A stretch of 36,936 nt of DNA from JAVMKJ01 sp031732875 (GTDB lineage: Bacteria; Pseudomonadota; Gammaproteobacteria; Competibacterales; Competibacteraceae): NCBI GenBank assembly GCA_031732875.1, contig JAVMKL010000071.1, forward strand, positions 1-36,936, written 5' to 3'. Positions 16,673 to 24,477 of this stretch are shown here, one piece after another; position 1 is the first letter of the stretch; each line of letters starts with the position of its first letter. The position numbers and the translations under genes were made by a program. The notes below the pieces were generated by a model. The model made no database searches. It saw only the letters and a list, made by a program, of their open reading frames with translations, and was not told the DNA's origin.

Positions 16673-19027
16673 TCAACCCGCCGGCACCACTATCGGCGCG
16701 ATCTCCCGCATCTTGCGCTTGATCTCGTCGGTCAGCTGACTGGCTTCCTGGCTGTCCTGCACCACCCGCGGGGTGATCAGCACGATCAGCTCGGTACGGT
16801 CCACCGCCTCGCTGGTGTTGCCGAACAGCGCGCCCAGCACCGGAATTTTGTAGAGAATCGGAAAGCCGCTCTGCCCCTCGGTGCGGTTGTCGCGGATCAG
16901 GCCACCCAATACCAAGGTCTGGCCGTTCTTGACCGTGACCTTGCTGGTCACGCTGCGCTGCAGGAACGCGCGCTGTTTGGTGCTCACCGAACCCGCTTGG
17001 CTGACGTCCACCAACTGACCCGGCTCGACCACTTCCTGCTTGATTTCCATGTTGACCATACCGCCGGCGTTGACCCGGGGCAACACCTCCAGCAATACGC
17101 CGGTATCCTTATAATCGACTCCGCCCGTGGTGACGATGCTGCTGTTCACGATACTTTGGGGAGCCGGAACCGGTGTCTGGGTGCCCACCCGAATCGACGC
17201 CTGCTGGTTGTCCAACACCATCACCTGCGGCGAGGATAGCACCTTGACCTTGGAATCGCTGGCCAGCGCCGTGAGCAGCGTCTTCACCACGCCCGCGCTG
17301 TCGGTGATCGCGTAGGAGAACTGGCCGGACGGGATTTCGGCGAGCGCGTCGGTCAGCGTCACGTCGTTGGGGAGACCCAGCGAACCGTAACCGGTGTGAC
17401 GGCCGCCGACGTCATTATTGAAAAACCACTGCAACCCATATTTCAACTCGCCGGTCAGGGTCACTTCGGCGATGGTCGCCTCGATCAGCACCTGACGGGG
17501 GCTGACATCCATCTTTTCCAGCGCGCTGATAATTCGCTCGTAGTTCTGGCTGGTGGCCCAGATCAACAGCGAATTGTTTTCGGTGTCGGCCACGATGCGG
17601 ACCTCCTCCATGCCCGCGCTGGGTCCGCCGGAACCCAAGCTGCCACCCCCACCGGTACCGGCGGAACGTCCGCCCATGCGACCGCCGGTGGATGATGCAG
17701 ATCCTCCGCCGGAAAGCATCCCGCCAGAAGACCCCAGCCCCGATTTAGTCGAACTTCCCGACGACGAGGACGCTCCCCCCAACAGCGAGGACGATCCTCC
17801 TGACAGCGAGGACGATCCCGTGCTGCCGCTCAACCCCGAACTCGCGCTGCCCGACAATCCGCTGGTGGTTCCCGCGCCGCCGGACAATTGCGCCGGCTTC
17901 AGGCCCGGCGCCAACTCGCCGCCGCGACCCGCTGCGCCGCCGCCCAGGTTGAACAGGCCGTTGAGCAGTTCGGCGATGTAGTCGGCGCGGCTATGCTGCA
18001 CCGCATAGACGTGCAGCCGCTCGCCGCCGATGCCGTCCAGCCGCTCGATCCAGGTCGCCACCTCCTTGAGGTATTCCACCTGCGGCGTGATCACCAGCAC
18101 GGCGTTCAGCTTGCTGAGCGGCACGAACTTGAGCAATCCGGCGATGGGGGTGCCGGACCCTTCGCCCAGAAACTGGTTCAACTCGCTGGCCACGGCCTGG
18201 CTGTCCACGTTGCGCAGCCGGAACATGCCGATCGACATGCCCTTGAGCCAATTCACATCGAAGGTATCGATGGTGCTCTGGACGTTGGCCAGTTCCTGCG
18301 GCGTGCCCGCCAAGATGAGCAGGTTACGGATGGTATCGGCCCGCAGAATTCCCCCCTCGGGCAGAAATGGGGTGATGATCGCCTGCATCTCGGCGGCGCT
18401 GACGTAGCGCAACGGCACGATTCTCACGCCGTAGCCCACGCCGGAACGCCCCAGACGGGGAACCAGGTTGCCCTGCTTGATCGCGCCGGCCGCCGGGAGG
18501 ATCCGGTACACGGCGCCATCGCGAACCATGACCGCGCCGCTCATCCGCAGCAGCGTCTCCAGGGTCGGCAACAACTGATCCCGCGCCAGAGGCCGGCTGG
18601 TTTGGACCGTCACCTCGCCCTGCACCTGCGGATCGACCGTGTAGTTCTCCTTGAGGGTGTCAAAAATCACCTTAACCACATCGCGGACGTCGGCACCCTC
18701 GAAATTCAGGGTCACCTCGCCGGGCGCGGCCTGGGCCGGGGGCGCCGGCCGGGTCGCGAGCCGTCGGTCGATGAAATTGCCCGTTCCCGGCAGAATCATG
18801 GCAGCCTTGGGCGTCGCGACGATGTCTGGGTCGGTCTTGGCCGACTCCGCAGGAGACAGCGACCTTGCGGTCAACCGTGGCGTTTCGCCGACGGACGGGC
18901 CGCCAGGCACCGTCTGGGCGCTTTCGTTGGATGGCGCCGTCGCGCATCCCCCCAGCAGCAAGGCCAACAGCACGACCGTTGCTGGCCGGAACGCAATCTT
19001 GATCATGAGCTTGTCGGTCTTTTCCAT
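16673..19027 (-). CDS. gspD: type II secretion secretin GspD/XpsD, lipoprotein form
   Basis: A 784-residue outer-membrane secretin that forms the exit gate of the T2SS. The signal peptide ends in a lipobox LLLGGC, Cys28 from ATG 19027 (an ATG at 19006 is also possible). XpsD of Xanthomonas is likewise a lipoprotein. N0 begins at VTLNFEGADVRDVVKVIFDT, and N1-N3 follow with RIVPLRYVSAAEMQAIITPF and LHVYAVQHSRADYIAELLNG. A Ser/Gly linker of about 75 residues (17640-17880) lies inside N3 before EEVRIVADTENNSLLIWAT. The secretin core has VLSSPQVMVLDNQQASIRVG and VTVKNGQTLVLGGLIRDN, ending VDRTELIVLITPRVV. The gene is last of the apparatus genes, 9 nt after gspN. Confidence 0.95.
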   Translation of the reverse strand: MEKTDKLMIKIAFRPATVVLLALLLGGCATAPSNESAQTVPGGPSVGETPRLTARSLSPAESAKTDPDIVATPKAAMILPGTGNFIDRRLATRPAPPAQAAPGEVTLNFEGADVRDVVKVIFDTLKENYTVDPQVQGEVTVQTSRPLARDQLLPTLETLLRMSGAVMVRDGAVYRILPAAGAIKQGNLVPRLGRSGVGYGVRIVPLRYVSAAEMQAIITPFLPEGGILRADTIRNLLILAGTPQELANVQSTIDTFDVNWLKGMSIGMFRLRNVDSQAVASELNQFLGEGSGTPIAGLLKFVPLSKLNAVLVITPQVEYLKEVATWIERLDGIGGERLHVYAVQHSRADYIAELLNGLFNLGGGAAGRGGELAPGLKPAQLSGGAGTTSGLSGSASSGLSGSTGSSSLSGGSSSLLGGASSSSGSSTKSGLGSSGGMLSGGGSASSTGGRMGGRSAGTGGGGSLGSGGPSAGMEEVRIVADTENNSLLIWATSQNYERIISALEKMDVSPRQVLIEATIAEVTLTGELKYGLQWFFNNDVGGRHTGYGSLGLPNDVTLTDALAEIPSGQFSYAITDSAGVVKTLLTALASDSKVKVLSSPQVMVLDNQQASIRVGTQTPVPAPQSIVNSSIVTTGGVDYKDTGVLLEVLPRVNAGGMVNMEIKQEVVEPGQLVDVSQAGSVSTKQRAFLQRSVTSKVTVKNGQTLVLGGLIRDNRTEGQSGFPILYKIPVLGALFGNTSEAVDRTELIVLITPRVVQDSQEASQLTDEIKRKMREIAPIVVPAG

Positions 19028-19036
19028 CGTCGAGCG

Positions 19037-19660
19037 TTATTGCGGCGGCGCGGGAATCGCCGGCGGTGGTGCCTCGGGTGGCGGTGGCGCCGGCGCGTTG
19101 GTCGGCGCCACCGCATCCCCCGCTGGCCGGACCGGAACCGGAAACCGGGCCGGCACCTTCGGCTTGACCGGCTTCCTCGGGCGTTCCAGCGCCAATTCCT
19201 GGATTGTCTGACCCTTGCGCAAAACGACCCGGTTGGGAAGAATCGCTTCCAACCGCCAATCGCCCACCGACTCGCCCGGTTTGACGCGCAAGACCTTGGC
19301 GTTCGGCTCTTCCGGCCGCAATAAAGCCACGGTCGATTCCGGGGCAATCATCACCCCGACCAGCATCGGTTTCTTCTCCGTGCCGACCAACGGTTTTTCC
19401 GGCACCGCCTCCTCGGGAGGAAGCGGTTCGGGCTGTCGGGCGGCGACAAACAGCGGATGGGCGGCGATTTCCCCGTATTGGTCCAGCGCCGGCAACTTAA
19501 ACCGCTGGACCGGCGCCACCGCCGGCAATTCGGGTGGTCGCCGAGCCGCATCGACCGTCACCGCCAGCTGCGGCGGGTGCGCCAGTTGCCAGATTACGGC
19601 CGCAACCGCCAGTCCTCCGGTCAGCAGCCACAGCAACCACCCTGCGGTTCTGGCCGACAC
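19037..19660 (-). CDS. type II secretion inner-membrane protein N/C (XpsN/GspC-like)
   Basis: A 207-residue protein with one N-terminal membrane segment (AGWLLWLLTGGLAVAAVIWQL), then a periplasmic part with the GspC homology-region pattern: LPALDQYGEIAAHPLF, MLVGVMIAPESTVALL, VLRVKPGESVGDWRLEAILP and RVVLRKGQTIQELAL. This region contacts the N0 domain of the secretin. The C-terminus is a Pro/Ala-rich tail instead of a PDZ domain, as in the short XpsN form. Start GTG 19660 directly follows the gspM stop. By place and fold it is the GspC equivalent; naming as N follows the xps gene order. Confidence 0.8.
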   Translation of the reverse strand: MSARTAGWLLWLLTGGLAVAAVIWQLAHPPQLAVTVDAARRPPELPAVAPVQRFKLPALDQYGEIAAHPLFVAARQPEPLPPEEAVPEKPLVGTEKKPMLVGVMIAPESTVALLRPEEPNAKVLRVKPGESVGDWRLEAILPNRVVLRKGQTIQELALERPRKPVKPKVPARFPVPVRPAGDAVAPTNAPAPPPPEAPPPAIPAPPQ

Positions 19661-20263
19661 TTAGCCGCCCTCCTTGTGGAGATAGCCGGAGACTTCAAAC
19701 TGCGCGTTCAACTGTACCCGGGTGTAACTGGCCAGCCTGCCGCCCGACAACCGTGGCCGAGTCTCCCGCGCCGCGACCTCCAGATTATCCACGAACAACA
19801 GCGGAGTCTGCGACTCAAGATCGTACAGGACCTTGCGCAAGCTGTCGGTATCGCCTGTCATGGCCGCGCTGACCGTTACCTTTACGGTGCTCCCCTCCTC
19901 GACCGGCGGCAACGCCTGGGTACTCCGCAGGGTTCCGCCCGCCGCCTCGACCACCGCCTTGACCCGCTGCTGCAGATCGGCCGCCGCCAGCGCCGGCACC
20001 GATTGTGGCAGGTACTGAGCGGCAACGCCGCGGTCCTGCTCGATCCTGGCGATCAATTCCTCGATCGGTTCGCGGCTTGCGGCCATCCGCTCCAACTGTT
20101 CCAGTCGTCCCTGCAGTTGCTCCATTTGGGTCTGGTAGTAGCGGTAACTGCCGAGCAACCCCCGGTCCACCAGCAGGTGGAACGTACCGCCCACGACCAG
20201 CGCCAGCAACATCAGCGCTGCCAGGCGCTGGCTCCAGCCGGGCGCGGTCGAGGCGGCCATCAC
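19661..20263 (-). CDS. gspM: type II secretion protein M
   Basis: A 200-residue bitopic membrane protein: short cytoplasmic start, a membrane segment (LAALMLLALVVGGTFHLLV), a coiled-coil stretch (YRYYQTQMEQLQGRLEQLER) and a periplasmic ferredoxin-like domain with LRSTQALPPVEEGSTVKVTV and LRKVLYDLESQTPLLFVDNL. This matches the M subtype b form that partners GspL in the inner-membrane platform. Start ATG 20263 overlaps the gspL stop as ATGA, so the two are translationally coupled. Confidence 0.85.
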   Translation of the reverse strand: MMAASTAPGWSQRLAALMLLALVVGGTFHLLVDRGLLGSYRYYQTQMEQLQGRLEQLERMAASREPIEELIARIEQDRGVAAQYLPQSVPALAAADLQQRVKAVVEAAGGTLRSTQALPPVEEGSTVKVTVSAAMTGDTDSLRKVLYDLESQTPLLFVDNLEVAARETRPRLSGGRLASYTRVQLNAQFEVSGYLHKEGG

Positions 20264-21336
20264 GGCTCCCTGCCGACCCGGGCGCCCAGCACGAAACGCT
20301 CCTTGCCGGTTCTTGGATCGGTGGTGACCGGCGACTGGAATGCCACGCCACCGAACAGGTTGGAGGATTCGACGATGCCGACCAGCGCCGAAGACTTGGC
20401 GGACTGACCGACCAGTTGCAGGGCGTCGCCCTTGATCTGCAATCGTTCCACCCAGGTATCGTTCGGAATGATCGCGGTCAACTCCCGCAACAAATCCACT
20501 TGGGGCGGCACGGTCTGTTTCTTCTGCGCCAGCATTTGGGAAGTCTCCAAGGTCCGGTCGAGCCGGTCGCGCAAGACCAGGGACTGATTCGCCATCTTCT
20601 GGGCCTGGCCGACCTTGGCCATCATTTCGATCACGAGTTGGCGCTGCTGCCAGATCGGCAAGACCGTGGCTACCGCGGCCAGCAACAGGCTGGCGACCAC
20701 CACAACCGTCCGCAACCGTTTATCCCGAAGGCCGCGACGCGCGCGCTGTTCCGGCGGCAGCAGGTTGATGCCGGCGCGACCATCCACCACGTCCAGCACG
20801 TCCGGTGGTAAACCCCGCTGCCGCAATTGATCCAGCACCGGGTCCACCCCAACCCGAGGCAGGGCGATCAGTTCCACTCGCAGCCGGCGTTGCTCGGGCT
20901 GGCGCCCCAGCACGATCACGTCGTAATAGACTTGAGCGGCGGGGAACGGCGTCAGTCGGTCCATCTCGAATCCCGCCACCTGGCGTGGGTTCTTTTCGGC
21001 GGCCAAGGGCAACGACAGCGTTCGAATCAGTGCTTGGCTGGCTGGAAACCGCAGCACCCATTGCCGGGGTTTCTCGGTCCTGAACCAGCCGGCGACCGCG
21101 TTCCAGTCCGGCGACGCCAAGCTCAACCGCTCCAGTTCCTGAATCTGGTCGGCTTCCTCGCGCACCAGCACGCCGGCGCCGTCTTCCATCGCCAGCACCA
21201 GCCGCCGCGACGAGCCAGCCAGCCAGCGACGGGCGCCAGCCGGCAACCAGGCCAGCAGGCCATCCCGCCACCAACGCCAGGCGGCGCTCCACTCCAAGTG
21301 GGAATTGATTTTCAGACTCAGCAAACGCGATGACAC
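20260..21336 (-). CDS. gspL: type II secretion protein L (PilN/GspL-like)
   Basis: A 358-residue protein. The N-terminal actin-like cytoplasmic part (RLVLAMEDGAGVLVREEADQ, WVLRFPASQALIRTLSLPLA, QVAGFEMDRLTPFPAAQVYY) binds the ATPase GspE in this family. A membrane segment lies in RTVVVVASLLLAAVATVLPIW, followed by a periplasmic coiled coil and a PilN-like domain (PNDTWVERLQIKGDALQLVG, SKSSALVGIVESS in part). The start is GTG 21336, with no strong SD, 54 nt after the gspK stop; exact start uncertain by a few codons. It ends in an ATGA overlap with gspM. Confidence 0.85.
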   Translation of the reverse strand: MSSRLLSLKINSHLEWSAAWRWWRDGLLAWLPAGARRWLAGSSRRLVLAMEDGAGVLVREEADQIQELERLSLASPDWNAVAGWFRTEKPRQWVLRFPASQALIRTLSLPLAAEKNPRQVAGFEMDRLTPFPAAQVYYDVIVLGRQPEQRRLRVELIALPRVGVDPVLDQLRQRGLPPDVLDVVDGRAGINLLPPEQRARRGLRDKRLRTVVVVASLLLAAVATVLPIWQQRQLVIEMMAKVGQAQKMANQSLVLRDRLDRTLETSQMLAQKKQTVPPQVDLLRELTAIIPNDTWVERLQIKGDALQLVGQSAKSSALVGIVESSNLFGGVAFQSPVTTDPRTGKERFVLGARVGREP

Positions 21337-21390
21337 GCCCCGACAAACTCCGCGATCGACTGCCCCGTATTCCCGATCATGATGGTTCCC

Positions 21391-22314
21391 CTAACCTCCC
21401 TCACGCCACGCCAGCAACCGCGGTCCCCGGCCCGCCAACATACTTTGCAAGTCGATGACGACTTCCACGCGAGCGGCTGTTCCAGTCGCCGTCTCCGCCA
21501 CGACGGCAATATGATAAACATTTGTGCGGTCTTGGGAAAAAAAGGATACGCCACCGCTCGACCGCAAGGGTGGCGGTGGTACCCCATCGACCGCGGCCCG
21601 GGCGCGCGCGGACAGGTAATCGGCCACGTTCCGCTCGTCCAACCCCAGCGCCAACAAGACTCGAGAGGGTGCCAGTTCCGGATTGACACCAGCGTGCCGA
21701 GCAAACACGGTGACCTCCCCGGCCAGATTCTCCTGAAGTTCCCGGGTCATGCCCAATACTTGCTGCAACTCCTCGACGCTTTCGAACGAGTCATTCTTGG
21801 GTCCAGGCAAGCCAACGGCGCGATACGCAGCGCTTTCGGCACCGCCCGGTAGTGGCTGGTCATCCGGGTCGCGCCAGTCCTGGATGGCGGCCGCCAGCGC
21901 ACCCTCGTCCCCGCGAGCCACGCCCGCCGCTTTCAACAACGCCCCAAGAAGCTCGGGGCCGGCCGCGTTCAAGTTCACCAGACCGCCGGCGTCCACCACC
22001 TCAATGCGCAGCCTTCCTTCACCGAACTGCCAGTCGTGGGGATCGCCGTTCGGCGGCCATCGAGAGCGGGTTTCCCGGTTTGCGCCCGCCGACGCGTTCA
22101 GCTGCCAGGCGACGGCGTACGCCACCCCCGCCTCGGCCAAAGCCCGGGCTTGCGCCCGTTCGACCGTGCTGGCCGCCAGCCGGGTCTCGACCCGCATGGA
22201 GTAGGCGAAGGTGCCGGCCATCACCGCCAGCAGGGTCACAATCCACAGCACGATGACCAGCACCATGCCCCGTTGGTCGATCTGGTGACGGGAGCAACCG
22301 GAAACAACGCTCAT
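21391..22314 (-). CDS. gspK: type II secretion minor pseudopilin K
   Basis: A 307-residue protein that caps the pseudopilus tip. The N-terminus has a prepilin-like signal (HQIDQRGMVLVIVLWIVTLL) in which the Glu at +5 is replaced, as is usual for GspK. Then come the helical insert (VNLNAAGPELLGALLKAAGV, AAIQDWRDPDDQPLPGGAES) with the Asp-rich calcium-binding region, and SFESVEELQQVLGM and VADYLSARARA. ATG 22314 gives a short leader and overlaps the gspJ stop as ATGA. A longer open frame upstream exists but is only a shadow of gspJ. Confidence 0.92.
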   Translation of the reverse strand: MSVVSGCSRHQIDQRGMVLVIVLWIVTLLAVMAGTFAYSMRVETRLAASTVERAQARALAEAGVAYAVAWQLNASAGANRETRSRWPPNGDPHDWQFGEGRLRIEVVDAGGLVNLNAAGPELLGALLKAAGVARGDEGALAAAIQDWRDPDDQPLPGGAESAAYRAVGLPGPKNDSFESVEELQQVLGMTRELQENLAGEVTVFARHAGVNPELAPSRVLLALGLDERNVADYLSARARAAVDGVPPPPLRSSGGVSFFSQDRTNVYHIAVVAETATGTAARVEVVIDLQSMLAGRGPRLLAWREGG

Positions 22315-22943
22315 CCAGATGGCCCCTCGGCCAGGGCGACCACCAGATCCGGCCAGCTTTCGCCCTGCAGGATGAGATTGAGACGCACCAGCAGCGGTCG
22401 CCGTTCCTGGTTCGCCCATTCGGAACGCCAGCGCGGCGGATCTTGATCGTCGTCCCGTTCCGAGCCGAAATAGGCCCATTCGACATCGGAAACGCCTTCC
22501 AGCAGGACGGTTTCCCGTTCCTCGCCGGCGGTCGAGTCACCGGGCAGATACGGCCGCCAGCGGACCCGCATTTGGCTATCAGCCGTCTCGACCCGGACCC
22601 GGTACAAGCCTCCCTGCCCGAGATGGACCAGCATCGGCGCCACGAACTCGACGGCGGTCGCCTCGCCGGCGAACACGACGATCTTCTTCCGCTTCTCGTT
22701 GGCCTGGGTCTGGTAAACGGTCATGGATTGCGCCAGTTGCCGGCGCAGGAATTCCTGTACCGAGCGTAGCCGGTTGCTGGCCTCGGCGCGCCGCTCGCCG
22801 CTATCCCAGCCGTTCAGCCCCAGCCGCAGACCGCTGTAGAGCACCAGCAGCACCAACCCCATGAGAGTGATTGCAACCACCAACTCCAGCAGGGTGAAAC
22901 CCGTCTGCCGCCGGTCCGGGGCACGCCGTTCCGCCGCCATCAA
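22311..22943 (-). CDS. gspJ: type II secretion minor pseudopilin J
   Basis: A 210-residue pseudopilin with leader DRRQTG then FTLLELVVAITLMGLVLLVL, the classic type IV prepilin signal with Glu at +5. The globular part (LRSVQEFLRRQLAQSMTVYQ, GLYRVRVETADSQMRVRWRP, GVSDVEWAYFGSE) matches GspJ. It starts with ATG 22943 overlapping the gspI stop (ATGA), so it is coupled to it. It forms the tip complex with I and K. Confidence 0.92.
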   Translation of the reverse strand: MMAAERRAPDRRQTGFTLLELVVAITLMGLVLLVLYSGLRLGLNGWDSGERRAEASNRLRSVQEFLRRQLAQSMTVYQTQANEKRKKIVVFAGEATAVEFVAPMLVHLGQGGLYRVRVETADSQMRVRWRPYLPGDSTAGEERETVLLEGVSDVEWAYFGSERDDDQDPPRWRSEWANQERRPLLVRLNLILQGESWPDLVVALAEGPSG

Positions 22944-23356
22944 CGCCGCCCGTCCAGCGGTTCGAGCGGTGCCAACCGCAGGGTCTCCAGCAGCACCGAG
23001 CGCGGGTGCAACAGCCCTGGCCAGAACACTTCAACGCTGACTCGGTAGGCGCGAAGTCGGGTTTGCTCGGAATCCGGCAAGCCCTCGGAGAATGCATTCA
23101 CCGTGCTGCGCCAGGAAAAGCGGTCGTTGACCGGCCCCTCGTGCACCCCTTCGTTAAACGGGGTTTCGCGACCGATGGCGGCCAGGATCGATTCGGCGTA
23201 CAGGGTGGCCTGGGTATAATCGTCCGCCGTGCCGGCGTTGCGCAGCCCGGTGGCGAATACTTGCAGCAGCACACCCAGCGAGACGCTGAGGATGGCGAAG
23301 GCCACCAGCACCTCGAGCAGGGAAAAACCGCGCTGCCCGTTCATTCGTCGATCCAT
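22940..23356 (-). CDS. gspI: type II secretion minor pseudopilin I
   Basis: A short pseudopilin of about 138 residues. Leader MDRRMNGQRG is followed by FSLLEVLVAFAILSVSLGVL with Glu at +5, then TQATLYAESILAAIGRE and a small globular end. ATG 23356 is used here; ATG 23344 (MNGQRG) is equally possible and gives a six-residue leader. Frames opening further upstream would start in a repeat-rich spacer between gspH and gspI (23357-23459) and are less likely. Confidence 0.88.
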   Translation of the reverse strand: MDRRMNGQRGFSLLEVLVAFAILSVSLGVLLQVFATGLRNAGTADDYTQATLYAESILAAIGRETPFNEGVHEGPVNDRFSWRSTVNAFSEGLPDSEQTRLRAYRVSVEVFWPGLLHPRSVLLETLRLAPLEPLDGRR

Positions 23357-23386
23357 CTCCGGGCGGCCATGGCTTCGAACCACCCC

Positions 23387-23430
23387 GGCGCCGCGCGCCA
23401 CCCCTTTTTAACCAAGGAGGAGGGGAATGA
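23387..23430. repeat. CCCCTCCT-type palindromic repeat between gspH and gspI
   Basis: The minus strand reads TTCCCCTCCTCCTTGGTT then AAAAAGGGGTGGCGC and GGCGCCGGGGTGG. The CCCCT and AGGGG arms face each other with GC-rich ends. This is the kind of small mobile palindrome found in many copies per genome in such bacteria. It is related in style to, but not clearly the same as, the CCCTCTCC family. Confidence 0.45.
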
Positions 23431-23459
23431 CGATCGCGGTATGGAGGCTAGAAACATCA

Positions 23460-23993
23460 TCATGGCTGCGTCTCTTGCTCGACGATGGCGATGGCGCCGG
23501 TCAGCCAATCCACGTTGATCCGGTAAGTCAGCTTCGGGCCGCCGATCATGATGGAACCGCCGGTGGAACTGCCATCCGGAAAGAAGCGGATGCTGCCGGT
23601 CGTGTTGTCGAGCAGTTCCGACCGGGCGGTGTAGAGCTTGAGCGCCACGCTGTCCGGCAACGCGATTTCGCGTGGGTCGCCGGTCACACCGAAGCGGTGG
23701 CCAGTCAGGTCGAGAGTCAACACAGCCTCCTGTTGACGAGTTACAGCCTCGTTGCGGGCGCCGCGCAGGCCAGCGGCCAGTTGCCGGGTCGCGGCGCGCA
23801 ATTCGGTGGCGCCGCTCAACCCGGACAGCAGCGGCGGCACCAGCGCGACCAGCAACACGCCGATCACCAGCGCAACCAGGATTTCCAGCAGGGTAAAGCC
23901 ATGTTGCCACCTCACCCCCTGCCCTCTCTCCACGAATGGAGAGGGGGGGTCGAAGGTGGGAGTAAGGTCTGGCGCCGTCATCACCGAACCCAT
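23460..23993 (-). CDS. gspH: type II secretion pseudopilin H
   Basis: A pseudopilin with the signal WQHG-FTLLEILVALVIGVLL (Glu at +5) and a beta-rich GspH globular domain (ELRAATRQLAAGLRGARNEA, VLTLDLTGHRFGVTGDPREI, IRFFPDGSSTGGSIMIGG). The first possible start, ATG 23993, has AGGCAGG before it but gives a leader of about 37 residues. Part of that leader (LTPTFDPPSPFVERGQG) is encoded by a palindromic repeat. GTG 23915, directly after the repeat, would give an ideal six-residue leader MRWQHG. Either may be used; the longer one is listed. Confidence 0.88.
   Translation of the reverse strand: MGSVMTAPDLTPTFDPPSPFVERGQGVRWQHGFTLLEILVALVIGVLLVALVPPLLSGLSGATELRAATRQLAAGLRGARNEAVTRQQEAVLTLDLTGHRFGVTGDPREIALPDSVALKLYTARSELLDNTTGSIRFFPDGSSTGGSIMIGGPKLTYRINVDWLTGAIAIVEQETQP
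23909..23967. repeat. palindromic CCCTCTCC-family repeat in the gspH leader (copy B)
   Basis: The plus strand reads CCTCACCCCCTGCCCTCTC, then TCCACGAATGGAGAGGGGGG and TCGAAGGTGGGAGTAAGG. Inverted arms CCCTCTCTCC and GGAGAGGGGG flank ACGAAT. It lines up along its whole length with copy A at 1242-1300 read on the other strand. It lies in frame within the gspH 5' coding region. Confidence 0.7.
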
Positions 23994-24006
23994 CAACCTG
24001 CCTGCG

Positions 24007-24438
24007 CTACTGCCAGCTCACCACATCCTGATTCTCACCGTCGCCACCCTCGGCGTTATCGGCGCCCAGCGAATACAGATCGAAGTATCCTTGTTGGCCG
24101 GGAGCACGATATTGGTAATCGTGGCCCCAGGGATCCTTGGGAACGATGTTCTTGCGCAGATAGGGACCGTTCCAGCGGGTCGCGCCCGCCGGTTGCGAAA
24201 CCAGCGCCTGCAAACCCTCGCTGGTAGTGGGATAGCGACCCATGTCCAGCCGGAAGGCATCCAGCGCGGTGCTGAAGTCCTCGATCTGCAGCTTGGCGGT
24301 CTTGGTGTTGGCGCCGCCCAGGTATTTGATCACCTGCGGCCCCACCAGTCCGGCCAGCAGGCCGAGAATAACCAGTACCACCAGTAGTTCGATCAGAGTG
24401 AAGCCGCGCGCGCGGCGAAAGTTGTCTTGACATTTCAT
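24007..24438 (-). CDS. gspG: type II secretion major pseudopilin G
   Basis: The main pseudopilus subunit, 143 residues, close to the usual length. Leader MKCQDNFRRARG is followed by FTLIELLVVLVILGLLAGLV with Glu at +5. Then come the conserved GspG features DAFRLDMGRYPTTSEGLQAL, YLRKNIVPKDPWGHDYQYRA and FDLYSLGADNAEGGDGENQD, the calcium-binding C-terminal loop. ATG 24438 is chosen for the short leader; an in-frame start at 24462 is possible. The gene lies 39 nt after gspF. Confidence 0.95.
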   Translation of the reverse strand: MKCQDNFRRARGFTLIELLVVLVILGLLAGLVGPQVIKYLGGANTKTAKLQIEDFSTALDAFRLDMGRYPTTSEGLQALVSQPAGATRWNGPYLRKNIVPKDPWGHDYQYRAPGQQGYFDLYSLGADNAEGGDGENQDVVSWQ

Positions 24439-24477
24439 CGTTTGCACACTCAAACGTTGCACGAGCGGCCACAGCGC

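Noticed and set aside
15041..17239. Very long plus-strand open frame antisense to the OGT and gspD genes
   Set aside because: Both minus-strand genes carry full family motifs; long antisense frames are expected at this GC content, and the translation is Arg/Gln/His-rich with no domain.
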